Shown: in pieces, positions 24,205-34,213 of the stretch
How the letters are laid out: each line of letters begins with the position of its first letter
Position numbering within the stretch: the first letter of the stretch is position 1
Source: Hippophae tibetana
Lineage: Eukaryota; Streptophyta; Magnoliopsida; Rosales; Elaeagnaceae
Direction of reading: 5' to 3'
Length of the DNA: 64,000 nucleotides
Assembly: GCA_037013495.1 (NCBI GenBank)
Contig: CM072806.1
Span: forward strand, 27,220,001-27,284,000
Made by a program: the position numbers and the translations under genes
Notes under the pieces: model-generated
Told to the model about the DNA's origin: nothing
Seen by the model: only the letters and a program-made list of their open reading frames with translations
Database searches by the model: none

Positions 24205-24639
24205 GTGAAGAATACCCGTATTGTTGTCTACTCAATTCCTTGTTGTTTAAATGATGCATGTCAGGTGTTTGATGAGAGTTCCCATAAGGATGTTGTCTCT
24301 TGCATTGTGTTGATTGATAGGTTTATTAAATTTGGCAAGATTTCACGTGCCCGCAAAGTGTTTGAAAATATGCCTGTTAGAGAATTTGTTTCTTGGGGTA
24401 CCATCTTGGCTGGGTGTGCTCAGGCAAATCAATATGAGGAAGCGACTCAATTATATGATCAGATGCTAGCCTTAGGTGTTAGTCCTGATAATATTGTACA
24501 TGGTACTAAAATACGCAGTTACATTAGAAGAAATGGGATTCAATTCGATTTCTTTTTAACAACATCATTGATAGATTTGTATGCTAAATGTGGATTTATT
24601 TCTACAAAATATCATGTTTCATTTGTAAAAATTGACTAA
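24205..24639 (+). pseudogene. Truncated PPR (pentatricopeptide repeat, PLS-type) gene fragment
   Basis: PPR proteins bind organellar RNA, and PLS-type members act in C-to-U editing (known of the family). An open stretch of about 140 codons shows PPR units: CQVFDESSHKDVVSCIVLID, then FGKISRARKVFENMPVREFV, GTILAGCAQANQYEEATQLY and MLALGVSPDN, ending TSLIDLYAKCGFIST. The frame opens with GTG at 24205, not ATG, so the start is missing. After SPDN the usual VLSACAxLGxLExG stretch is skipped and the text resumes with VHGTKIRSYI, an internal deletion. The conserved Trp of VVSW is Cys. Homology ends abruptly near 24605, and only a dozen unrelated codons follow. No E or DYW domain. Clearly a relic. 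Confidence 0.85.
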
Positions 24640-24698
24640 ATTATGTTGCAAGAGGCACATCTAAATATTTTAAAAGACTAATCTAAATTATGTTAAAT

Positions 24699-25190
24699 AT
24701 GTGTCCAATTTAGTTTCGATGAGTAGGGTTAACGGTTAATTTAAATCTACTTAATTAGACAATTGTCTGGTTTAATTAGACATGTGTCTTATTTGATTTT
24801 GGTAATTGAGGTCATGGGTAGATCAAAATTTAGTTTGGATAATAGTCTAGTTTAGTTTAATATGTGTCTAATTTGGTTATGATAAATGAGTTCATTAGTC
24901 GATCAAAATTTGACCAATTAGCCAAATTTCCAGTGTAATTTGATATGTATTCAATTTGGTTTCGACGATTAGAGTCACTAGTCAATTAAAATTTGGCCAA
25001 TTAAACAGCTATCTATTTTAATTAGACACGCATCTAATTCAACTCTTGGGATCATCATTCGATTAAAATCTGATCAATTGGGCAATTGTTAAACTTAGTG
25101 TGACATGTGTCTAATTAAGCTTTAACGATTTGGGATTTGGGTTCTTGGTCAACCAAACATCAATTAGTTAGATAATTGTCTAATTCTAAC
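24699..25190. repeat. Tandem array, ~82-bp unit, six divergent copies
   Basis: The phrase ATGTGTCtAATTTgGTT recurs in variant form at about 24699, 24782, 24862, 24944, 25029 and 25104 (steps 75-85 bp). It is followed each time by a GATCAAAATTTG-like and an AATTAGACAATTGTCT-like phrase. Copies are strongly diverged, indicating an old array. Confidence 0.75.
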
Positions 25191-25284
25191 CAATTAATTT
25201 AAACAAATATCTAGTTAAAATTGATTAATAAAATAAAGAGTATATTTGTTATAATATGTAAAAAGTAAAGTAGGAAGTGATTAG

Positions 25285-26425
25285 ACTTTTAGAACTTTTT
25301 AATAGTATATGAAATGGTTCATAATATTTTATGAGATAACATAATTTATATTTTAAAAATGAGTCAAATATATTTTATTGAATCTAAACAATCATTAGTA
25401 AAATCAAAATAACTTTATACAGAAAATTTGAATTCATAAAGTGTAAAATTTATTATAAACTAAATTTTTAGAAATTTCTAATTATATATAAAATAATTAA
25501 TAAAAATTTATGAATTAGTGTCGTTTATATTTTAAAAATAAGTAAAAAATGTCATTCTGAATCTTAACAATCATAGTAAAATGTGCATAATTTTTTATAT
25601 GAAACTCGATATCATAAACCTTAAAATTTATTAGAAACTAAATTTTTAAGATTTTTAATGATAAATGAAATAATTCATAATATTTTATGAGGTAATATAA
25701 TTTATATTTCAAAAATTGGTCAAACATATTTTAATGAATCTAAACAATTATTAGTAAAATGAAAATAACTTTATATAGAAAATTTGTAATCATAAAGCGT
25801 AAAATTTATTAGAAACTAAATTTTTAAAACTTTCTTATGCTATATAAAATAAATTAATAAAATTTTATGAATTAGTACAGTTTATATTTTAAAAATAAGT
25901 AAAAAATATTATTCTCAATCTGAATCGCTAATAAAATTTGCATAACTTTTTATATAAAACTCGATATCACAAACCATAAAATTTATTAAAAACTATATTT
26001 TTAAGATTTCTAATAGTATATGAAATAATTTATTAACTTTTTTGAGTTAATAAATTTTATATTTTAAAAATAATGAAAAATGAACTTTTGAATCTAAATA
26101 ATAATTAGCAAAATGTGCATAAATTTCTATACATAACTCGAAGTCAAGAACCAAAATATTTATTAGAAATAATATTTTTAGAGGTTTCTAATGATATATT
26201 AAATGAATTATAATATTTTGTGAATAAATACAGTTTATATTACAAAATAAATTAATAAAATTTGAATATTCAATAAAATGAGCATAACTTCTATAAAAAA
26301 ACTCAAAAATTAAATATGTAACATTTCTTATAAAATAAATTATTTGTTATTTTCAGTGATATATAAATTTAATTATGAATTATTATAAATTAGTACAATT
26401 TAAATTTCAAAATAGAGTAATTGAT
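25285..26425. repeat. AT-rich tandem array, ~177-bp unit with dimeric (~355-bp) structure
   Basis: The anchor TTTATTAGAAACTAAATTTTTA recurs in variants at about 25457, 25636, 25814, 25989, 26166 and 26331 (steps 179, 178, 175, 177, 166). Copies 1 and 3 share ATAACTTTATA(C/T)AGAAAATTTG and GA(A/G)TCTAAACAATTATTAG. Copies 2 and 4 share GAATTAGT..AGTTTATATTTTAAAAAT and ATATAAAACTCGATATCA. The array therefore alternates A-B-A-B, with copies 5-6 mixed and more decayed. Confidence 0.8.
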
Positions 26426-26764
26426 TATTTTCTCAATTATATTGTATATGTTTTTTAACTTATTATTGTCTTAAAATTATATATTTATTGGAATATTTTA
26501 ATATAAATTTAATTTAATTTTATCTTTTATTTTATTTTAAAAAATAAATTGTTACTTTTTCTATTTATTAACTTGACTAATATTAGTAATAATTGACTAT
26601 TAAATTTTGATTTTTTATTTTATATATATTTGTTAGCATCTTAATTTAACATGTCATTATTAAATGAGTTCAAGTGAGTTATTCTTTTAAGTTTGTGAGT
26701 TAAGCGAACTAAGCTTTTTTAACTGAATCTTTAAATGAGCTAACTAACTTGTATAACATTTATA
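26426..26764. other. AT-rich spacer
   Basis: Between the 177-bp array and the dispersed repeat. No gene or defined repeat seen. Confidence 0.4.
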
Positions 26765-27153
26765 CCCTAGACTATGATTTGATTAAATTTAATGTCATTA
26801 ATAATTTTAATTTTAATTCTTATTTTTTTGATATGTTTGAATATTATAACTATACATGTATAAATTAGAGTTATCAACTAATTTATTGTATGAATATGTG
26901 TATAACTCGTCTAAAATGTTAGTACATAATCGCTAATGTTTTTATTCAAAATGATATCTTGTGACTATTGTTACAAATAGAGTTGAATACCTTTGCTAAA
27001 AATTAAATGATTGTTCTAATTTTACCTCATTTGGTTATCATCATTTTAGATTTAGTGCAATAAATGAATTAAATATAGTAAGTGTATCTATAGGTTATTT
27101 ATGATTTAAGTTGTTAATAATTAGACCTTTAATAAATTATACGATAAAAAAAT
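26765..27153 (+). repeat. Dispersed ~390-bp repeat, copy 2
   Basis: Collinear direct-orientation partner of 12630-13022, about 14 kb away. Both blocks begin at CCCTAGA and end at an A-rich run, and the outer flanks differ. This behaves like two separate insertions of one unknown family. Confidence 0.7.
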
Positions 27154-27629
27154 ATGAAAATCTTAAATTGACCTAGATTTTTAACATCAAAGTTAAGAAT
27201 TCAAGAATAATTTTAAATTTAAAACTTAAAAAATTAAATTATATTCATGACATATTTAATAAAAATATAGAAGAAGAGAGTCTCATAACACATATCTCTC
27301 GTAATTTTTTTACAATTTATTTTATTACTTTATGTTATTTTTTTAAAATAATTCAAAAATCCTATTTACTAATTTAATTAAATTACTAATAAATAATAGC
27401 AAAAATTATGACAATTTTTATAGGCATAGTAATGCTAATTTTTAAATTTATTTATTACTTATATATAATTATAATATACTTTCATAATTTAAATAGTGTC
27501 AACTCATTCTTACACTATTTCATTTGACAGGTTTAAAATCATAATAAATATGTTTGATAAAATATTTATTACAAAATAAATTTACAATTTTATAGGAAAG
27601 CATACGTCATCCATATTGTGTGATTAAAC
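27154..27629. other. AT-rich stretch without a gene
   Basis: No coding pattern or repeat structure recognised. Confidence 0.4.
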
Positions 27630-28010
27630 TAGTGATGGATTCAGATATAAGCGATATCGGTTTTTGATATAACCGTCCCTGAATTGAGTTATAAAATCTA
27701 TATTTGAAATCGTCTTAAAACTATTACGATTTAGAGATGGTTTTTTACCCACAAGTAATAGTTCAAGACGGTTATTAAAAAAACCAAAAAAAAATTATAA
27801 TTTAATTTATTAAATATATAAATTACATAAATAAATATAATTAATTTCGGATATGAAATGGTACAATTTTCAATATAATCGTAATTGAATCGTATTCGTT
27901 ACTTCATGTTCGATTCATACCTTAAATTATACCCATCCCTAAAATTTATCTTGTAAAAACTGAACCGTCGGTTCGGATAACCAAATCCGCGTTTATTTTG
28001 CCCATTCCTA
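27630..28010. mobile_element. hAT-type MITE with 8-bp target duplication
   Basis: Left end TAGTGATGGATTCAG; right end TTTTGCCCATTCCTA, whose reverse complement TAGGAATGGGCAAAA resembles the left end and the common plant hAT MITE terminus TAGGGATGGGCA. Flanking octamers GATTAAAC (27622-27629) and GATTTTAC (28011-28018) agree at 6 of 8 bases, fitting an aged hAT duplication. Internal sequence is 381 bp, AT-rich, with no transposase. Confidence 0.75.
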
Positions 28011-28344
28011 GATTTTACCATTTCCTGTAATGTTGACTAACAACTTCTTTAAATCACAAGTTTTCACTTTATTTTTTCACTAAAATAATGACTAAATTCT
28101 AATGGGAGAAAAACCGCCCATATATTTAATGTTTTTATTAATAAAACCTTTAACATTTAAAATATATATTTAATGATATTAAAAATCCAATAATAACAAC
28201 CTTAATTTTTTATTTATTATCTTGCCCATACTTTTTTTTATTTTTATTAAATTATTGAAATACTCTTTTAAAATAATAACAAAATAAAAATATATATTTT
28301 ACTCAAACTAATTTAAGTAGCTTGTCATGATTTTTATATCTCCT
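28011..28344. other. AT-rich spacer
   Basis: No gene or repeat recognised before the LINE relic. Confidence 0.4.
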
Positions 28345-30005
28345 TAACTAAGGATGGACTTGGTTTGAAAGCCTTAGAGTTATGAATGAAGTCATATTGA
28401 AAAAGTTTACCGGGCGTTTAATTACTTGTTATTGGGGACATTATTATCCTGTGTTACTTACAAAGAAAGTATATGGATAGAAGCAATGTCCCAAGAGGTT
28501 ATTATATTCGGTATACTATTTGGCTAGATCTACGAGCCCATTTCTGCACAATCTTGAAGGAATATTGGTAGCTTTAGGGTAGGAACTTCCACAAGTTATT
28601 TTGATATGATAATTGACTTGGCAGTCCCTTACTCGAGAGAATTCATGATATTCCTTCAAACATGTATATTGGTGCCATAATTGTTGATTATTTGTAGAAA
28701 TATGAGTAGCATTTACCTCCTTCTTTGGAAGCCTTGTACTCAAAGATGACTTAAGAAATCAAATCAATGGTGGGGGTATTGATATTGATAAAAGTATTTA
28801 GACACGCTGTGTTCGAGGGAATGTCTCTGTAAGGGAGGCTTATAACTTGTTATGTTTGGTGGGGGAAAACAAAGATTGGGCCAAAGAGATTTGGGCCCCT
28901 TTTATCCCTTATTCAAGGTCCATTTTTTTGGAGAATGGTTCATAGAAAGGTGCCCACAAATTGTAATATTTGGAAGTGTGTACATTTTTTCCCATCATGA
29001 TGTTCTTTATATGGTTCTACTGAATAGACTATTACTTACCTTTTCTTGAGACGCTTTTTTGCATGTGCCCTCTAAGATATTCTTCACCACAATCTTTGGC
29101 ATCTACCCCTGCACATATTCTATGTCTTAGACCTTTGGGAACATACCATATCCATGGATCTTAGCCCACAAATTCAAAATTTTTGGAAGGTAAGTATTAT
29201 CCTTACCATATGAGTTATCTGATTAGCTTAAAATTAACATTTTTTTTATAGTAATGTCATCATACTTCGAACTTCTCTTGTTACATTATGGCGATTTATC
29301 ATAGTAGTAGGTATCTACCTTATGCCTCTCAAGTGTTAAAGGTTGTTTAGTAGCCACCCCTAGGATTGGTTGAAGGTTAACATTGATGGTGCAACTTTTG
29401 GAGCCCCAAGCTTAGCAGGTTGTGCAAGAGTTTTTAGGACTTTTCGATCTTTTGTATGAGGCTATTTTTGTATTTCACTTGTCGTTGCACATGCTTTTAA
29501 GGTAGAGCTTAAACCGGATATTCATGTGATAAGGTATACCGACTTGTTTGGTTAGAGAAAACTCTAGTTGAAATTGGAATCGATATATGTGTACACTTTT
29601 TTAAACCAACTCTCTTTTGGTGCTTTGGCATTGGTACCCAGCTTGGATGGATTGTTGGGAAAGAATTATTCACATAGAGTTTTGTTGCTCACACATTTTT
29701 AGGGAGGGTAACTTTATAGCTGATATTATAGCCTTTAGGGCTCCCAGTATTTGTACCACGACTTGGTAATGGGATACTCCATCATTTGTGCATTTTTTTT
29801 TGTTTTTTTAGATTTCAACAACTTTCCTAGATATAGTTTTTGCTTAATTATTTGTATTTTTTTTACATTTTTCTGTTATTTTTAATAAAATTTGTAGGAA
29901 ATAGACTCCATGGTAATGGTGCAATAGAAGTGTCAACATAGTTAGGATGTTCTGATGCATCTATTAATTTATATCTCTTACAACCTTTATTAAAAAAAGT
30001 AAAGA
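28345..30005 (+). mobile_element. 3' part of a decayed L1-type LINE (RT C-terminus, zf-RVT, RNase H)
   Basis: Reading through stops and shifts gives domains in L1 order. DGLGLKALEL-like text at 28355-28400, followed near 28600-28660 by YDN.LGSPLLERIHDIPSNM, corresponds to the RT C-terminal region. VFEGMSL..EAYNLL, WAKEIWAPFIPYS and FLWRMVHRKVPT at 28810-28960 form the reverse-transcriptase zinc-binding (zf-RVT) domain. LKVNIDGATFGAPSLAGCAR..FRTF then VVAHAFKVELK at 29370-29510 is an RNase H with its Asp and Glu, and FREGNFIADIIAF-like text follows near 29700. A 3' tail with an AATAAAAT-like signal (29886) ends in an A-rich run near 29990-30010. The 5' half is missing. Dead element. Confidence 0.75.
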
Positions 30006-32377
30006 AATACAAAAAATTATTTAAATTAAAAAACAGTCCTTAAAAATTAATATAAAGTTTCTAATTTCTTTCAACATTCATGTCTCTTCCTCTCTTTCAC
30101 CGTTAATTTTGTAAAAATAGTTTTTTTTATATTGTCCAAATTTTTCTTTCATTGTTATTATTTATTGATAAAAAATTAATTAATTAATTTGTTAAATTTT
30201 AAAAATATATATTTTAAAAATATTTTTGCAATGTCTTAATAAAAATTAAGAATTTATTTTTTGGTATACCGAACATAACTAAAAAATTACTCAACGTAAT
30301 TAAAAAATAAAATAATTATGTATAATAATTGAACAATTTATTAAAAAATTAAATTAATTATTATTTAATCTAAGTCAACAATCCACGTATATTTCTTTCT
30401 TAAAATTCAATCTCAAATTTATATTTTTATAATTTAGTTCAATTTGTTAATTTTTTTATTAATTGACTTTAATATTTTCACCTATTTTCATTAGAAAGTT
30501 TATATGTTAATATTTTTAACTTCAAAATACTACTTATTGAATAAAACAAGCAAATGTTAAGTAAGAAAAATGTACTGATGACTCTACTTTCATAGAATCA
30601 TCAAGATGCATTATCGTCTACATTGTCAAAAAAACTATTGGTGGAAAATGATCGAGAAAAAAAGATGTAGAACCCACATCTTCAATGGGTATAGATCATG
30701 CAAAGGAAATGAAAGTCTTAAGTTCAAAAGTTAAAAGCATAAAGTTAGGTAAATTATTAAAGGGAAAAATAATGATTTTCTATTATTATAAACAGAGATT
30801 CCCTGTTTTATAAAAGGAAGCATTATTTCCATTAGTTTGACACACCTTCAATAAAAGTAAACTCTTTGCTTTAAAAACTATTCATCTAACAACTATATAT
30901 TTATAAATTATGAGCAACTAAGATCTCTTTATGGTTCTTAGTTGGCTTTTAGAATTCTAATAATTATTAATATGAATAAAATTAAGTGCAGTTACTCTTT
31001 TCCTATTCTTTAGTATGTCTAATTTGGACACCACATCATATACAGATGCAAGAGCTTTGCCATTACTAGGAGGGTATTAAAGCTTAAACAAGTTAAGACA
31101 TATCAGGTGCAACAAAATAAGACGAATAACGGAAGGGAAGATCATGGTAGACCCACTAAATTTAATCATGATAACTATAATTCTAAGTCAATTAAGGATC
31201 TTAAATGATTAATTATTTCTTTATAACATTTATAAAACTAATAAATAAGAAAAATAAGACAAAGAAACTAGCCACAAGTCTTTATGAAAATAAACATAAA
31301 GAAATTATAAAATTGAAATAATGTTTTAATAAGAAACTTAAATATTTTTCTTTAAATAATAATATACAAAAGTACTAACTAGTGTCGTAAAGCAACTAGC
31401 TATAATTTGGTTGTAAAGCTATAGGGAAAAAAATACATCATTAGATGTAAAGTTAACACCATTAACCATTCGAAAACATTAGTGATATTAAATATAAAAA
31501 CCGAGGACATTAAGGTTCTTTTTATCAAAATTAGGAACATATGTAAATATATGCTAAAGGTCAGGGATATAAGTGATAATATGTTTTGGTACCTAAGCTC
31601 AAGAACTTGTCCTCTTCAATCATACACCATCACTTCAAAATGTTACGAGGGCTTAAAAGAGCCAAAAAAAGAGTGAAAAGGGACTATGCGAGCAAAAACA
31701 TTAATGACTGGAGGTATTTTCGATCCTTAGGTCTTTATTTTTTTATCCAATTTATGTTATTTTTTCATTTTGGATATTGTTTAAACTTACACTGTATCAC
31801 CAATTTGTGGCATACATATGGAGAAAATTGGTCATGAAGTGGACGAAGTAGCTTAAAAGTGAATATTTATATTCACTTATTTATCGTTGATTGGTGGAAC
31901 ATTAACTTGATCCTCTAGAAAAGAGAGAAATTAATAATTTGGTTAAGCATACCTAAATAAAATACTTAAAACGGTATTGACATATTTGTTACACAATATA
32001 AAATACTCTAAATAGTTTATGACAATCGTGAATTTGGTTTTGAAGTAAAACTATATTGTATAGAATAAAAATTATATAGTTATGTAAAAAAATTTACACG
32101 TAATGTGTGTGATAATATTATACTTGTTATCATCAAATACTACTTAAATTAATTATAATATAATAAGCGCTATTATATATTATAATCACAATTTATGTAC
32201 TAGTTTTTTTTAATTACAATTAAGTGAGCCTAGAAGGGTTAGAGGGCCTATCTCGACTCCAGATAGCAAATTTTTTAAGTATAATATCTATAAAATTTTA
32301 AACAAATATATGCATAAAGTGAATTTGTACTCCATCTAAACCTTCATTTGTAAACTTTTTTATTCAAAAACATACTC
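30006..32377. other. Gene-free region with a possible LTR-like promoter
   Basis: AT-rich. At 30555-30870 a TGTTAAG start, a TATAAAAGGAAGC box (30817) and a downstream AATAAAAGTAAAC phrase look like an LTR, but there is no partner, polypurine tract or coding part. 31480-31840 has short open frames without recognisable similarity. The remainder shows nothing. Confidence 0.35.
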
Positions 32378-32380
32378 TAA

Positions 32381-33069
32381 GGTGGCGTTTGGTTCACAAA
32401 ATGGAATGAGAATGAAAATGGAAAGAAAACAATGTTTTTTGGTTTGACCACTGAAATCAAAGAAAGAATCAATATTACAGTGTTTGGTTTGCCACTGGAA
32501 TGAAATGCAAAAAACTATAAATTACCTTAATACCCTTATATTCTATAAAGTTTAAATAATATAATATAATCATTATTTTTTCGTCTTACAAAATATATTA
32601 TTGATATCATTATTTTTTTAAATAATTATTACTTAAAAAAATATATTATTTTTCTAAATAGGGTTTAGGGTTTTGAGGTTTGAGATTTAGGATTTAGGGA
32701 TTTGGGATTTAGGGTTTAGGGTTAAAATTATTATTTTTCTAAATAAGGTTTAGGGTTTTAGGATTTGGGATTTGAGGATTAGGGTTTAGGGTTTAAGGTT
32801 TATGGATTTAGGGTTTAGAGTTTTGAGATTTGAGGTTTAGGGTTTTAGGATTTTGAGATTTGAGTTTAGAGTTATATTTGAGGTGTGTGTAAAGTTGAAA
32901 AAAAAATTGAGATAAAAATTGAATCATGATTTCTAAAGAGAAAATGAATTATGAATCCTTCTCCTTTAAGAATCGATTGTATTCCTCACTCATTTTTCAA
33001 CCCAACCAGACACACAAATAGAAGGAATCGATTTTGATTCCTTTCCATTCCCTCCAACTAAACACAACA
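32381..33069. mobile_element. Tourist-type (PIF/Harbinger) MITE with TAA target duplication and telomere-like core
   Basis: TAA precedes (32378-32380) and follows (33070-33072) the block. The left end GGTGGCGTTTGGTT and right end AACTAAACACAACA are inverted with 10 of 14 matches, and subterminal AATGGAATG / CATTCCCTCC phrases also pair. GG(N)..GTTTGGTT ends with TAA duplication are the hallmark of plant Tourist/PIF-Harbinger MITEs. The core (32660-32880) consists of degenerate TTTAGGG units. No transposase. Confidence 0.8.
32660..32880 (+). repeat. Degenerate interstitial telomere-like repeats
   Basis: Many GGTTTAGGG, GGATTTAGGG and GGTTTGAG variants of the plant telomere unit TTTAGGG, in one orientation, interrupted once by AAAATTATTATTTTTC. 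They sit inside the Tourist-type MITE and are not an array at a chromosome end. Confidence 0.85.
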
Positions 33070-33072
33070 TAA

Positions 33073-33599
33073 ATTCTATCATTTATATATTTGTACTCAA
33101 ATGAAATACACATAATTTATTTTTTAAATAAAAACTAATAACTAAAAAACATAAATATCATTTGTTATTATTTATATGGTGCTCTTCTTGAATTAAAATC
33201 TTATATTCTGAGTGAGTCAAAATTATACTTATCAATAATACTCTATTATATCATTTGAAATTAATCTCAAATTTGATTAAAATATATTTTATGTATCTAA
33301 CATTTTTGGCTTGTAGCAAAAATGATTCCAACATTTATCAAGTTAGAAAAATGATAAAACTTTTAATTCCATGTAACATTTATATCATTTTGATAAATTT
33401 CGTTAAATGATACTAAATAATAAAAAATAACATAAATATTAACAAAATTTAAAAAAATATCACTACAATAATAATTTATTACTTAATTATAATTAATATT
33501 ACAAATAAAATTTAACATTTTATAACGTAATTCTAACAATATTATTATTCAATTTAAAATACAAGTACTTTTATTACGAATATACGTGTACCAGACACG
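33073..33599. other. AT-rich 5' flank of PHAX
   Basis: No gene. The PHAX promoter presumably lies toward the right end, but no convincing TATA box could be chosen. Confidence 0.4.
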
Positions 33600-34203
33600 T
33601 AACAGTACCGAATAAAATGCAGCATCCCAAAGCTCTTATCCGTCCCTCTAACCCTAATTCTATTCTTCTTCTCCCACTACTTGGCTAATGCACGAAGTCC
33701 ATAGCCATTCCCATTTTCTGTAATATGTAAGTTACGTCTATCAGTTTCTTGCAGTTCGTCGTTTTCCACCAGTCCATTCCCATTTTTTGTAATATGTAAG
33801 TTACCTCTATCAGTTTGTGATTCTCCAAATTTTAGTTATTATCTGGTCGTTGGAATTGATTTATTGGTTTTACTCTGAAGATAAATTTCATTATTGTTGC
33901 AAATCATAGAAACCTTTTTCAGTTTTATTTGGATTCAGATTACATTTGGGTTATCTGCTTGTCGTTTTTGATAGTCTGCGGTTTTTTTTAAATTATTAAG
34001 TAATTTATGTAACTGGGCTCTGTCGTTTGATTAGGGTTTTGGTTTAAGATTTTCAGTTTTGTTCTTTAGGTTTGATTTTCTGACGTAGTATTATACTGTC
34101 ATATTGGTTAGTTTATGAATATGATATGATATTATGCTAATGTTCCAATTGTTTTCGTTTATGGAAACTTATAAATTTCTTGATAAATTGTTAGCAATTG
34201 CAG
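33600..34203 (+). promoter_or_regulatory. Probable 5'UTR exon and 5'UTR intron of PHAX, with duplicated splice donor
   Basis: A less AT-rich, pyrimidine-bearing stretch at 33640-33725 precedes a consensus donor ATATGTAAGTTAC at 33727. A second, nearly identical segment 69 bp further gives another donor at 33796. The matching acceptor is TTGCAG at 34198-34203, ten bases before the ATG. The 5'UTR intron is inferred from these signals only. Confidence 0.55.
33705..33816 (+). repeat. ~40-bp segment duplicated with 69-bp spacing
   Basis: CCATTCCCATTTTCTGTAAT..GTAAGTTACGTCTATCAGTTT (from 33705) recurs from 33774 with two or three changes. Each copy holds a GTAAGT splice-donor sequence. Confidence 0.9.
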
Positions 34204-34213
34204 TTTGAATCAA

